From an uncultured Opitutia bacterium (GTDB lineage: Bacteria; Verrucomicrobiota; Verrucomicrobiia; Opitutales; Opitutaceae): DNA of 64,000 nucleotides. Numbering within the stretch: the stretch's first letter is position 1; every line of letters begins with the position of its first letter. Positions 26,293-37,800 of the stretch are shown in pieces. Made by a program: the position numbers and the translations under genes. The stretch spans positions 62,001 through 126,000 of the forward strand of contig CAIPAH010000024.1 in NCBI GenBank assembly GCA_903862955.1, in the 5' to 3' direction. Below the pieces are notes generated by a model. It searched no databases and had not been told where the DNA came from. It was given only the letters and a program-made list of their open reading frames with translations.

Positions 26293-28002
26293 TCACAAAT
26301 CCGCCGGCACGGTGGCAATCGCTTCCTCCATCGTGGTCAGGCCTTCCCTCACCTTGGACATGCTGTCCTGGTGCAGGGTCTTCATGCCGCCGCGCATGGC
26401 GATGCGCTTCAACTCGGAAGTCTCCGTCTTCTTGTTGATGGCCTCAACGAGCTCGTCGTTGGTCACCATCAGCTCGTGGATGCCCACGCGGCCCTTGTAG
26501 CCGCTGTTGTTGCATTTGGAGCAGCCGCGCATGTTGTGCTTGTAGATCTGGCCGCTCCAGCCGATCGCCTTTTCGATGATCTCCTTTTCGCGGCCGTGGG
26601 GCGTGTAGGCCATGCGGCAGGTCTTGCAGACGCGGCGCGCCAGGCGCTGCGAGCACACGCAGAGCAGGGATGACGAGATCATGAACGGCTCGATCTCCAT
26701 GTCCGTGAGGCGCGCGATGGTGCTGGGCGCGTCGTTGGTGTGCAGCGTGCTGAGCAGCAAGTGACCGGTCAGCGCGGCCTCGACGGAGATGTCGGCGGTT
26801 TCCTTGTCACGAATTTCGCCCACGAGGATGATGTCGGGGTCCTGCCGGAGGAAGGAGCGCAGCGCCGTCGCGAATGTCAGCCCAATCTGCCGGTGCATCT
26901 GCATCTGGTTGATGCCGGCGAGCGTGTATTCGATCGGGTCCTCCGCGGTGCGGATGACGATCTCGGGCGAGTTGATCTCGTTGAGCGCGGAATACAGCGT
27001 CATCGACTTGCCGGAGCCCGTCGGGCCGCAGTGCAAAATCATGCCGTAGGGCTGGCGGATGATCTCGCGGTAGCGGGCGAGGTTCTCGTCGGAGAAGCCC
27101 AGGGCGGGCAGCGGCAGCGTGGCCTTCTGCTTGTCGAGGATACGCATGACCACGCCCTCGCCGTGGTTGAGCGGCGCGGTGGACACGCGCAAATCGAGGT
27201 CGAGGGACTTCTTGGTGTACTGCTTGAAGATGATGCGACCGTCCTGCGGCAGGCGCCGCTCGGAGATGTCGAGGTTGCACATGATCTTGATGCGCGCGAC
27301 GAGCGCGGGTGCGACCTTGGCGGGCAGGCGCAGCTTCTCCTGGCAGAGTCCGTCAATGCGGTAGCGGACGATGATTTCGTTCTCCTGCGGCTCGATGTGG
27401 ATGTCGCTCGCCCCCGCAAAATAGGCGTCCTCGATGACGCGGTTGGCGAGCTGGATGATCGGGCCGGACTCCTCGTTGACGAACTCGTCCTCGGTGACCT
27501 GCAGGACCGTGCCGTATTCCGCGCCGATTTGCTGGACGACGTCGTCGAAGCCCGTGGACTGGCTGTTGGCGCCCTGGCTGAACTTGTCCTTGAGGTCCTT
27601 CTCGCGGCCGAGCAGGCGCACGACGCGCAGGCCGGTCATCTCGTGGATCTTCGCAGGCACCGTGACCTCGAACGGATTGGCGAACACCACGAGCAGCAAG
27701 TCGCCCACCTGCCCGACCGGGATCACGAGGTTCTCCACGCAGAACTCCTGCGGGATGCGCTCGTAGGTGCTCGGCGTGATCTTGTAGCGGGAGATGTTGT
27801 AGGGCGCGAGGCCGAGGGCCTTGCCCTTGGCCACGAGGATCTGCAGCGGCGAAATGCGATGCTCTTCCTGCAGCAGGCGGTCCAGGGCGTCGCCGTTCAA
27901 GTCGGCCGTCACCGCCGCGATGACGTCACGCTGCCGCTCGGACAGCCGGCCCATTTCGACCAGCTTGCTGACGATCTGTGTCTGGACTTTGCCGAGGGGC
28001 AT
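26293..28002 (-). CDS. GspE/PilB-family type II secretion or type IV pilus ATPase
   Basis: 569 residues. The N-terminal part (about 1-160) is a GspE N-terminal domain. The ATPase core has Walker [12 protein letters not shown] near residue 325, the Asp box around [10 protein letters not shown], Walker B-like [13 protein letters not shown] near 390, and the His box [16 protein letters not shown] near 410. A zinc-binding loop with CKTC and CSKC pairs lies near 455-495. It is the hexameric motor that powers pilin or pseudopilin assembly. No pilin, secretin or platform gene is in this window, so its system is split or located elsewhere. The partner gene upstream ends three bases before it. Confidence 0.92.
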   Translation of the reverse strand: MPLGKVQTQIVSKLVEMGRLSERQRDVIAAVTADLNGDALDRLLQEEHRISPLQILVAKGKALGLAPYNISRYKITPSTYERIPQEFCVENLVIPVGQVGDLLLVVFANPFEVTVPAKIHEMTGLRVVRLLGREKDLKDKFSQGANSQSTGFDDVVQQIGAEYGTVLQVTEDEFVNEESGPIIQLANRVIEDAYFAGASDIHIEPQENEIIVRYRIDGLCQEKLRLPAKVAPALVARIKIMCNLDISERRLPQDGRIIFKQYTKKSLDLDLRVSTAPLNHGEGVVMRILDKQKATLPLPALGFSDENLARYREIIRQPYGMILHCGPTGSGKSMTLYSALNEINSPEIVIRTAEDPIEYTLAGINQMQMHRQIGLTFATALRSFLRQDPDIILVGEIRDKETADISVEAALTGHLLLSTLHTNDAPSTIARLTDMEIEPFMISSSLLCVCSQRLARRVCKTCRMAYTPHGREKEIIEKAIGWSGQIYKHNMRGCSKCNNSGYKGRVGIHELMVTNDELVEAINKKTETSELKRIAMRGGMKTLHQDSMSKVREGLTTMEEAIATVPADL

Positions 28003-28005
28003 GGC

Positions 28006-28728
28006 TCAGGGGCGCGGGGCCGGGACGGGCGAGGTGGAGCCGTGTGGGTTGGCCGTGCCGTGTGGGTTGGCCGTGCCGGGAAACGGCGCGGTGGTCGAGC
28101 CCGTCGGCGTGGTCGCCACGAACGGATGCGCGGAGCCGGTCTTGACCGGGAACGGCGAGATCGTGCCGAAAGGGGAACGCGTGCCCGCCGCCGGCGTCGC
28201 GAACGGGCTGCGCGAACCGCCCGCCGTCGGCGGCTGGGGCGCGACGCGCTCGGCCACGAGTTTTTCCAGGTAGTCGGCGATGACCTCGAGCGTGCTGCCG
28301 AACCACAGGATCGGGCCGGAATATTGTTTTTCCCAGAAACTCCGCACCGCGGGGCTCAGGTAGTAGGCGGTGGCGATGAAATGGAAATCCTCGTCGTGAT
28401 CGAACGGCACGGACCACGTCGCCCAGCAGGTCGGGATGTCGGTGGACTTCTTGACCTCGTCGGGCACGTCGTAGCCGCGCAGGTCCACGAGCCCGCAGCC
28501 TTCGTTGTCGGAAATGTGCAGCAGCAGGTCCTCCTCGCGCAGCACCTTCATCTGGTAGGCGAGGATGCCCAGCACGGTGCTCTGCCGCGGCTGGTCCTGG
28601 GACATGATCTCCAGGAGCTTCTCGTTGGCCTTCTCCAAATCCTCGATCTTGACGAGGTTCGCCTCCACCAAACCGGCCCCGAGCAGGCGGTTGGAGCGCA
28701 TCAGCAGTTGACGGTGTTCCGGGAGCAT
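28006..28728 (-). CDS. Hypothetical protein cotranscribed with the secretion ATPase
   Basis: 240 residues. Residues 1-70 (LLGAGLVEANLVKIEDLEKA, and ILAYQMKVLREEDLL) look like the helical module at the N-terminus of GspE/PilB ATPases, but no nucleotide site follows. Residues 90-165 form a compact domain with ATWSVPFDHDEDFHFIATAYYLS. The tail from about 165 is Pro/Thr/Gly/Ser-rich and disordered, with SPF repeated and a duplicated GTANPH from an 18-base tandem repeat (28042-28077). Spacing of 3 bases to the ATPase and 14 bases to obgE indicates one operon. It could be a regulatory partner of the ATPase (inference). Confidence 0.65.
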   Translation of the reverse strand: MLPEHRQLLMRSNRLLGAGLVEANLVKIEDLEKANEKLLEIMSQDQPRQSTVLGILAYQMKVLREEDLLLHISDNEGCGLVDLRGYDVPDEVKKSTDIPTCWATWSVPFDHDEDFHFIATAYYLSPAVRSFWEKQYSGPILWFGSTLEVIADYLEKLVAERVAPQPPTAGGSRSPFATPAAGTRSPFGTISPFPVKTGSAHPFVATTPTGSTTAPFPGTANPHGTANPHGSTSPVPAPRP

Positions 28729-28742
28729 GGCGTGAACCGAAG

Positions 28743-31210
<2,468 letters not shown>

Positions 31211-31215
31211 GCGGG

Positions 31216-32430
31216 TCAGGCGCTGGCGAACAGTTTCTTGAAGTTGTTGAGGAGTCCGCCGCGGCGCCGCTCGGTCGCCATGCGCTCGCTGTGGGCGTTG
31301 ACTCCATAATAGAGCAGGCCCAGCGCGGTGTGGTTGCCCGGGTCGCGGAGGTTTTCGGCGACCCACGAGGGCGTCTCGCCGAGGTGGGCCGGCACGCCAA
31401 ACACCTTCGCCGCAGCCTCGGCAATGCCCGGCAGCTTCGCGGTGCCGCCCGTGAGGACGACGCCGGCGGCGCAGGATTCGGGCGTGAAGGTGTTGCCCAG
31501 CTTCTTCTTCACCACCTCGAGCAGCTCCCACGTGCGCGCCGCGGTGATTTGCTCGATGGCCTGGCGCGGAAACTGGCGGTCACCGATGGCGAAATTGCCG
31601 TCGAGCCAGACCTTTTCGGCCTTGTCCCGCACCTGCACCGACGCCCGGCCGAAGCGCAACTTTAGCTTCTCCGCCTGGCCCTCGGTGAGGCGCAGCCCGA
31701 TGCTGAGATCGTTGGTCAGATGCGAACCGCCGACGGGCACAACGCCGGTCATGTAGGCGCAACCGTCGCGGTAGAGCACGTAGTCGGTCGTGCCGGCCCC
31801 GAGGTCGATCGCGAGCACGCCGTGCTGGCGATCCTCGGCGGTCGTGACCATGTGGCCGGACGCGAGGCTCGCGAGCACCAGTTCGCGCACTTCCAAATTA
31901 AAGCCGCGGATCACGTGAATGTTGTCCGCCAGGCGCTGTTCCTGGCCGTGCACGGTCCAGTAGCCGACCTCGAGTCGCTGGCCCACGAGACTTTCCGGCG
32001 TGCCCGGCACGAGGCGGCCGTCCACGCGGAACGGCCGGCGAATGTTGTGCACCACCATGCGGCCCGCGGGGAGTTCCTTCGACTTCGCGAGGTCGCTCAC
32101 GGTCCGGATGTCGGCGGCCTCGATCATGTTGTCGGCCGCCTTCACGTTCACCGCCGCCTCGTTGTAGAAGCCCTCCAGGTGCGCGCCGGTCTGCGCGAGG
32201 AAAACCATCTCGATCCGCTCGCCGCCATCGCGTTCCGCCTGCTCGAGCGCGCTGTGCGTGCACTCGCACGCGGCCTTGTAGTCGACAACGGCGCCCTTGA
32301 TGACACCGCGCGAGGAGCACTCGCCGTGGCCGATGATGGCGAGCTCGCGGCCGGTGTATTCGCCGACGAGTGCGGTGATCTTGGAGGTGCCGATTTCAAC
32401 GGCGCCAATGAAGGTGGAACGGGAACTCAC
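31216..32430 (-). CDS. ftsA: Cell division protein FtsA
   Basis: 404 residues. Actin-fold ATPase that tethers FtsZ to the membrane. N-terminal FIGAVEIGTSKITALVGEY is the phosphate-1 site; AIDLGAGTTDYVLY near residue 208 is phosphate-2; GVVLTGGTAKLPGI near 333 is the adenosine site. The C-terminus GLLNNFKKLFASA is an amphipathic helix suited to membrane binding. It sits between ftsQ and ftsZ in the classic order. Confidence 0.96.
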   Translation of the reverse strand: MSSRSTFIGAVEIGTSKITALVGEYTGRELAIIGHGECSSRGVIKGAVVDYKAACECTHSALEQAERDGGERIEMVFLAQTGAHLEGFYNEAAVNVKAADNMIEAADIRTVSDLAKSKELPAGRMVVHNIRRPFRVDGRLVPGTPESLVGQRLEVGYWTVHGQEQRLADNIHVIRGFNLEVRELVLASLASGHMVTTAEDRQHGVLAIDLGAGTTDYVLYRDGCAYMTGVVPVGGSHLTNDLSIGLRLTEGQAEKLKLRFGRASVQVRDKAEKVWLDGNFAIGDRQFPRQAIEQITAARTWELLEVVKKKLGNTFTPESCAAGVVLTGGTAKLPGIAEAAAKVFGVPAHLGETPSWVAENLRDPGNHTALGLLYYGVNAHSERMATERRRGGLLNNFKKLFASA

Positions 32431-32448
32431 GGGACGAGGAAGGCGGGA

Positions 32449-33432
32449 CTAAGGTTTGGAAATGCTGGGCAAAATGAGCCGGGGCGCTGCGGTCGAAACG
32501 GGCGGTGAAGCCCGCCCGGTGGCGGGGACGGCCACGGCGGGGGCGTCGCTGAACGCCACCGGCACCTGGGACCCGACCGCGAGGTTGATTTCACGCAGCG
32601 TTTTCTCGGGGTGCGCGGCGGCGGCGTCAAGAATCGCGTCGAGATTCGCGAGCTGGCGGAAGAAATCCTCGTTGACGCCGAAAATGATCTTCGCGGAATC
32701 CCGCGTGGTCACTTCGATCACGGCATCGGATTCCAGCCGCGCGAGGGACACGACCTTCCAGTTGCCGTAGAGGTGCTCGGCCTCGAGTTTCGTCTTCGCC
32801 AATAATTCCGCCACGGGCTCCATCCCGGCGATGGGCTGGAACGTGCCGCCGACGCGGGTGAGTTTGACGCCCGCCAGCCAGGGCAGCGTCGTGGTCATCG
32901 CCGGGTCATAGCCTACGCCGTCGTAGACCACGCCGTCGCGCGCCACCAGCATGGTGCGCACCGTGCCGTCGCGATCCTGCGCCGAAAGCCGCGCCACCGG
33001 CATGCGCTCAGAAAGATTTACTGCGAGCGTGGCGGGGAAACTCCGGGTGAGCGTCGCCGAGCGCACCTGCCCCGACGCGAGCACCCGGTTCCGCAGCTGG
33101 AAGAGGTCGAGCGCCATCAGCGACGTGTTCTTCGGGAGCGCCAGCGCCTGACTCAGCCAAGCCTGGTTGAGCACGCCATCGGTCACCAGCACGAGATCCT
33201 TCACCGGCGCGGACTGCATCGCCCCGGTCTGCTGCTTCGGGCCTTCCCGCAAAGTCCCCGCCACTTGGTAGCCACCCCACGCGAGTGCACCCACCACCAC
33301 GAGGATGCCCGCGGTCTTCAACACGCGGAGCGACGCGCGCCGGCGGCCCTCGGACGAGAGGGCGCGCGGGCTCATCTGCTGGGGAATATCCCTCCAGCTG
33401 CGCGCGGGGTTGGTGGTATGGCGGGAAGTCAT
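32449..33432 (-). CDS. ftsQ: Cell division protein FtsQ/DivIB-like
   Basis: 327 residues from the ATG at 33432. A basic cytoplasmic start, one transmembrane helix at about 40-60 (TAGILVVVGALAWGGYQVAG), then a periplasmic POTRA-like region (LVTDGVLNQAWLSQALALPK and RVLASGQVRSATLTRSFPATLAVNLSER) and a long beta region. The sequence is weakly conserved, as usual for FtsQ, but the topology and its place between ddl and ftsA make the call firm. The C-terminal 40 residues are Pro/Ala-rich. Its start overlaps the ddl stop by four bases. Confidence 0.88.
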   Translation of the reverse strand: MTSRHTTNPARSWRDIPQQMSPRALSSEGRRRASLRVLKTAGILVVVGALAWGGYQVAGTLREGPKQQTGAMQSAPVKDLVLVTDGVLNQAWLSQALALPKNTSLMALDLFQLRNRVLASGQVRSATLTRSFPATLAVNLSERMPVARLSAQDRDGTVRTMLVARDGVVYDGVGYDPAMTTTLPWLAGVKLTRVGGTFQPIAGMEPVAELLAKTKLEAEHLYGNWKVVSLARLESDAVIEVTTRDSAKIIFGVNEDFFRQLANLDAILDAAAAHPEKTLREINLAVGSQVPVAFSDAPAVAVPATGRASPPVSTAAPRLILPSISKP

Positions 33433-34364
33433 GTTTCCGAGGACACGTCCGCCGCGTGAAAACGCCGCAACGCAGGGGTGACCATCTCCTTGACCAAAGC
33501 GGTGAAATCCAGCCCCACGCAACCGGCACTCTTCGGCAGCAAACTGGTTTCCTTCATGCCCGGTAGAGTGTTGATTTCCAGCAAATAAAGTTCGTTTTGC
33601 GCCGAGCGCATGAAGTCCACCCGCGCATAGTCCCGGCAGCCGCACGCGGCGTAGGCGGTCTCGGCCGCATGCCGCACTGCACTCGTCTCGCCGGCATCGA
33701 GCGGCGCCGGCGCAAAATACTCCGTGGCGCCCGCAGTGTATTTGCTCGCGTAGTCGTAAACGCCGGACTTCGGGCGAATTTCCACCACGCCCATCGCCTT
33801 GCCGTCCAGCACACCGACGGACAATTCGCGGCCGACGATGCGCTGTTCCACGAGCCACGTTCCGACGGTGATCTTGGCCAGCGCCGCGGCCAGTTGGTCG
33901 CGGCTGCTGACCAGACTGAGACCGACGCTGCTGCCCTCGGCATTGGGTTTGACCACGAGGTTCGTGCCGAGTTGAGCAACAACCGACTCGACCGCCGGAC
34001 GGTTGGTGCCTGCGAAAAGCAGAGCCTTCGGCACCCGCACGCCCCGCGCCGCCGCGGCGTCCTTGGTCCGGGTCTTGTCCATCGTCAACGCGCTGCTCGC
34101 AGCATCGCAGCCCGCGTAGTGGATGTGCGCCGCATCGAGCAGCCGCTGCATCCCGCCGTCCTCACCGAACGTCCCGTGCAGCGTGGAAAACACGACGTGC
34201 TGGCTCGCATCGAGGCCGGCCGGCAATGCGTTGGCAGTGACGTCGAACAGCCGCGTCGGGAACGACCGGGCCAGCGCCACGGCGCAGGCGAGGCCGGAGC
34301 CAAGCGAAACCTCCCGCTCGGCCGAGGTGCCGCCGGCCAGGACTGCAATGACAGGGTTCTTCAT
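33429..34364 (-). CDS. ddl: D-alanine--D-alanine ligase
   Basis: 311 residues from the ATG at 34364. ATP-grasp enzyme that makes the D-Ala-D-Ala end of the peptidoglycan stem. Marks are AVLAGGTSAEREVSLGSG at the N-terminus, HGTFGEDGGMQ near residue 66, NLVVKPNAEGSSVG near 135, and the Mg-binding end YLLEINTLPGMKETSLLPK near 272. The start overlaps the murC-murB stop by four bases (ATGA). Confidence 0.95.
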   Translation of the reverse strand: MKNPVIAVLAGGTSAEREVSLGSGLACAVALARSFPTRLFDVTANALPAGLDASQHVVFSTLHGTFGEDGGMQRLLDAAHIHYAGCDAASSALTMDKTRTKDAAAARGVRVPKALLFAGTNRPAVESVVAQLGTNLVVKPNAEGSSVGLSLVSSRDQLAAALAKITVGTWLVEQRIVGRELSVGVLDGKAMGVVEIRPKSGVYDYASKYTAGATEYFAPAPLDAGETSAVRHAAETAYAACGCRDYARVDFMRSAQNELYLLEINTLPGMKETSLLPKSAGCVGLDFTALVKEMVTPALRRFHAADVSSET

Positions 34365-36673
34365 AAAACGTCCCTCCAGTTCCGGCCGTAGAGCATCACC
34401 TCGGGTTCCAGCTCCACGCCCTTGACCTGCTTCACCCGGGCGCGCACGCGGCGCACGAGCTCGAGCACGTCGGCTCCCGTGGCCGCGCCGCGGTTGATGA
34501 TGAAATTGGCATGCACCGTCGAGACCTCCGCGTCCCCCACCCGCTCGCCCTTGAGCCCGCTTTCGTCGATCAGCCGGCCCGCGGATTTGCCCGGCGGATT
34601 CTTGAAGACGCAACCCGCGCTCGGCTCGCGCGGCTGGGACTCCTGGCGCTTGCGACGGTAAACGTCGATCTGCCGCGTCACCGCCTCGATGTCAGCCTGC
34701 GCCGCGGGCCGCAGCAGCGCGCCCAGCGCGATGGCGTGGTGCAGTTCCGCGCAGTGCCGGTAGTCGACGTGCATCGTGGCCTTGGCGAGCGTCTGCACGT
34801 CGCCGGCCAGCGTCATGAGCTGCACTTCCTCGACGACGTCGAACATCCAGCCGCCCATCGCGCCGGCATTCATACGCAGCGCACCCCCGACGCTGCCGGG
34901 AATGCCCTCGAGAAATTCAAACCCGCTCAAGCCGGCCTTCGCGGCCAGCCCGCAGAGGTTTTTCAGCCTCAACCCTGCTCCGGCCCACACACGTCCGCCC
35001 TCGCGCGGCTCGAACGCCGCCCAACTCTCGTGCGCGAGCGACAGCACCAACCCGTCCACGCCCTCGTCGGGCACGATCAAATTGGAACCGCGACCCAGCA
35101 TGAAGACCTCGCACTTGCGCGCCGCCGCCTCGCGCAGCAGGAGCTGCAGATCCGCCACGGACGCGGGTTCCGCGTAGAGTCGCGCCGCGCCGCCAACGCG
35201 CATCGTCGTCTTCGCCGCGAGTCCTTCCTCGCGCTTGAATTTCGTCTCGGGCGCCAGCAGCGGCTTCAGGGCCGCGAAGAGATCGTCCCAGCGTTGAGCT
35301 TTCATGGCTTCCTCCTGCAAAATCCCGAGCCACGCGCGCGCCACGCGGTCAATGTCGCCCGCCCCGACGAACGCCACCAGGTCGCCGCGGCGCACGTCGC
35401 GGGAGAGTCCGCGATACAGGTGGGCGCCGCCGCCCGGCAGGTAGCTGATCGGCAAGGAGCCCGCACAGCGCTTCAACTCGGCGTAGATGTCCGCCGTGGT
35501 GCCACCTGCAACCGGAGTTTCCCCGGCCGCGTAAACGTCGAGCAAGTGCACGCTGTCCGCGACCGCGAGGGCCGCGGCGAACTCCGACTTGAATTGCGCC
35601 GTGCGACTGAACCGATGTGGCTGAAACACCACGATCAACCGACCCGCGTCGCCGACCCGCCGGCGCAGGCTGGCGAGCAACGCCCGGATCTCCGCCGGGT
35701 GATGCGCGTAGTCCTCGAGCACCGTCAGTTCATTCGTGGCGAGAAGCGTCGACTGGCGACGACGCACGCCCGGGTAATCGGCCAGCAGCGAGGGTGTGAG
35801 TGTGGCGCCCATGAGCTGCGCCGCGGCCAGCGCGGCGGTGGCGTTGGCGGCATTGAAATCACCCTGCGCCTTCACGGTCGCGGCCGGGATCGAAAACTCG
35901 CCGCCCAACCGCAGCGTCATGGACTCGCCGGTCTCGCGGTCGAGGGTGCCGGAAAAACTCCCACTGCGGCCAAAAGTCTTCGCCCCGGGCGCGATACGCG
36001 CCGAGCGTTGGCAGGCGTCGCTGACGAGAACCGCCCCGCGCGTGCGGTGCAGCAGCGCCGCGAACGTCGCCTCGAGGTCGGCCTCGCGGCGATAATAATC
36101 CGGGTGATCCCAGTCGAGATTCACCGCCACCGTCAGCTCCGGGGAAAAGTCGTCGATCGTGCCGTCACTCTCATCGATCTCCGCCACCACCCAGTCGCTC
36201 GAGCCCGTGCGCGCCGGCGGCGTGTCGTCGGCAAAAAGCCCGCCCAGCACCCAGCCCGCGGGAAAGCCTGCCTGGCGAAGCGCCGTCACCAGCATCGCGG
36301 TGGTCGTCGTCTTGCCGTGCGAGCCGCACACCGCGACCAGCTTCTTGTCCTTCAGAACCTCGGCCAGCAGCGCCCCGCGACGCAGCAGCGGGAGCTTCCG
36401 GGCCAGCGCCGCGACGTAAACCGGGTGGGTTTTTGCGATCGCAGACGAATAAACGACGAGGTCGCACGCCGCGGGCAACGGCCCAACCGTCACACGCTCA
36501 CGCGCCAGCCACGCCCGAACCTCTTCGGTGAGTGCATCGTCTTCGCCCGAAACGGTGAAGCCCGCCTGCGCGAGGTAAATGGCCAGCGGGGCGACGCCCA
36601 TGCCGCCGACGCCGACGCAGTGAATGTGGCGCACGTCGCGCCCCAGGAGCGTGGGTCGCGCGCCCGGTCTCAT
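34361..36673 (-). CDS. murC-murB: MurC-MurB fusion: UDP-MurNAc--L-alanine ligase and UDP-MurNAc dehydrogenase
   Basis: 770 residues. Residues 1-455 are MurC: HCVGVGGMGVAPLAIYLAQ, the ATP loop GSHGKTTTTAMLV near 116, NLDWDHPDYYR near 180 and DYAHHPAEI near 320. It adds L-Ala to UDP-MurNAc. Residues 457-770 are MurB, the FAD enzyme that makes UDP-MurNAc: KTTMRVGGAARLYAEP, MLGRGSNLIVPDEG, EFLEGIPGSVGGALRMNAGAMG, and CVFKNPPGKSAGRLIDESGLKG near 690. Consecutive pathway steps are joined in one chain. An AGGAGG and an ATG sit exactly at the joint, so free MurB might also be made. Confidence 0.95.
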   Translation of the reverse strand: MRPGARPTLLGRDVRHIHCVGVGGMGVAPLAIYLAQAGFTVSGEDDALTEEVRAWLARERVTVGPLPAACDLVVYSSAIAKTHPVYVAALARKLPLLRRGALLAEVLKDKKLVAVCGSHGKTTTTAMLVTALRQAGFPAGWVLGGLFADDTPPARTGSSDWVVAEIDESDGTIDDFSPELTVAVNLDWDHPDYYRREADLEATFAALLHRTRGAVLVSDACQRSARIAPGAKTFGRSGSFSGTLDRETGESMTLRLGGEFSIPAATVKAQGDFNAANATAALAAAQLMGATLTPSLLADYPGVRRRQSTLLATNELTVLEDYAHHPAEIRALLASLRRRVGDAGRLIVVFQPHRFSRTAQFKSEFAAALAVADSVHLLDVYAAGETPVAGGTTADIYAELKRCAGSLPISYLPGGGAHLYRGLSRDVRRGDLVAFVGAGDIDRVARAWLGILQEEAMKAQRWDDLFAALKPLLAPETKFKREEGLAAKTTMRVGGAARLYAEPASVADLQLLLREAAARKCEVFMLGRGSNLIVPDEGVDGLVLSLAHESWAAFEPREGGRVWAGAGLRLKNLCGLAAKAGLSGFEFLEGIPGSVGGALRMNAGAMGGWMFDVVEEVQLMTLAGDVQTLAKATMHVDYRHCAELHHAIALGALLRPAAQADIEAVTRQIDVYRRKRQESQPREPSAGCVFKNPPGKSAGRLIDESGLKGERVGDAEVSTVHANFIINRGAATGADVLELVRRVRARVKQVKGVELEPEVMLYGRNWRDVL
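35303..35316 (-). promoter_or_regulatory. Internal ribosome binding site and ATG at the MurC/MurB joint
   Basis: On the minus strand, AGGAGG (35316-35311) precedes an in-frame ATG (35305) by five bases, inside the fused gene. It is one of the best ribosome sites in the window and lies precisely where a separate murB gene would begin (MKAQRWDDLF). Confidence 0.75.
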
Positions 36674-37800
36674 GCGGCGGAAGGCACCGGCGCGGAGGGA
36701 GCGGCGGGCGGCGCGGCGACGAGCTCGTCGAGGTCGTCGAGCATCAGCTCCAGCGAGTTCGCCCGGTCCATGCGCTGCAGGTTGCCGCGGAATTTACGGA
36801 TCAGCCAGTCGTTGAAAATCGTGTCGAGCACCTCGGCGTGCAGGGCCGCCAGGAACGCCTGCTCCACCACCAGCCCCCCGCCCTGCCGCTCGAAGAACGC
36901 GGCATTGGCGCGCTGGTGGTCGTCCGCCGCCTGCGGATAAGGCACAAGGATCGCCGGCGTCTCACAGCGGATCAGCTCGGCGATCGTCCCCGCGCCCGCG
37001 CGCGAAACGACGAGGTCCGCGGCGGACAACAGCTCGGCCACCTGGTCGCAAAACGGCGCGAATACCGCGCGAATCGGCGTGCCAGTCTTGGTCTTCAGCT
37101 CGCGCGACTCGCCCGGCCGGCCCTTGTCGAGTCCCGTCACGCAGTAAACCTGCACGCCCTCGGCGGCGAAAAATGTCAGCTTCTGGCGCACCCACTCGTT
37201 GAGCGGACTCGCGCCCTGGCTGCCGCCGAACACCACCAGCACCTTCTGGTTCGGGTCGAGTCCCAGCGTCAGCCGCGCCACCGCCTGGGGCAGGCGCTGG
37301 ATTTCCTTGCGCACCGGCATACCGCCGTGGCGCGTCGCCGCGGGATTCGCCCCCGGCAGCCGGATGCCCGTGGGCAGATACACCCGCCGGGCGAGCCGGC
37401 CGAGCACGCGGATCGCGAGGCCGGGCACGCGGTTCGACTCGTGCAGCGCGACCGGCACGTGCCGCAGCCACCCGGCAAGCGCGATGCCGGCCGAGGTGAA
37501 GCCGCCGAAGCCCACGATGCCGTCGGGCTTGGTGTCGCGCACGAGTTTCAGGCAGAAAATGAAGCCCTTCACCTGCGTGATCACGCAGCGGACCAGTCGC
37601 ACGGGTGACCACGAGAAGCCCGTGCCGGGCACGCGGACAAATTCGAAGTGCGGGTATTTCTCGATCAGCCGCGCGTCCACCTTTTTCTGGCTGATGAGGA
37701 GCTTCACGGAGTGCCCGCGCGCGGTGAGTCCCTCGGCCAGCGAAATCCCCGGCGAGAGGTGTCCGCCCGTGCCGCCGCAGGAAATGATGAACCGGCTCAC
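36670..37800 (-). CDS. murG: UDP-GlcNAc:lipid I GlcNAc transferase MurG
   Basis: 376 residues from GTG at 37800, overlapping the ftsW stop by four bases (GTGA). GT28 enzyme that converts lipid I to lipid II at the inner membrane. Marks are FIISCGGTGGHLSPGISLAE, GFGGFTSAGIALAG near residue 98, HESNRVPGLA, VVFGGSQGASPLN near 195 and RAGAGTIAEL near 267. The stop overlaps the start of murC-murB. A short Ala/Pro tail ends the protein. Confidence 0.95.
   Translation of the reverse strand: MSRFIISCGGTGGHLSPGISLAEGLTARGHSVKLLISQKKVDARLIEKYPHFEFVRVPGTGFSWSPVRLVRCVITQVKGFIFCLKLVRDTKPDGIVGFGGFTSAGIALAGWLRHVPVALHESNRVPGLAIRVLGRLARRVYLPTGIRLPGANPAATRHGGMPVRKEIQRLPQAVARLTLGLDPNQKVLVVFGGSQGASPLNEWVRQKLTFFAAEGVQVYCVTGLDKGRPGESRELKTKTGTPIRAVFAPFCDQVAELLSAADLVVSRAGAGTIAELIRCETPAILVPYPQAADDHQRANAAFFERQGGGLVVEQAFLAALHAEVLDTIFNDWLIRKFRGNLQRMDRANSLELMLDDLDELVAAPPAAPSAPVPSAA

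Noticed and set aside
26293-28728. A complete type IV pilus or type II secretion locus around the GspE/PilB-type gene
   Set aside because: No pilin, platform protein, prepilin peptidase or secretin gene is present; neighbours are obgE and convergent unrelated genes.
34361-34364. A MurC-Ddl fusion as in Chlamydia
   Set aside because: ddl has its own ATG and only overlaps the murC-murB stop by four bases; the fused partner is MurB.
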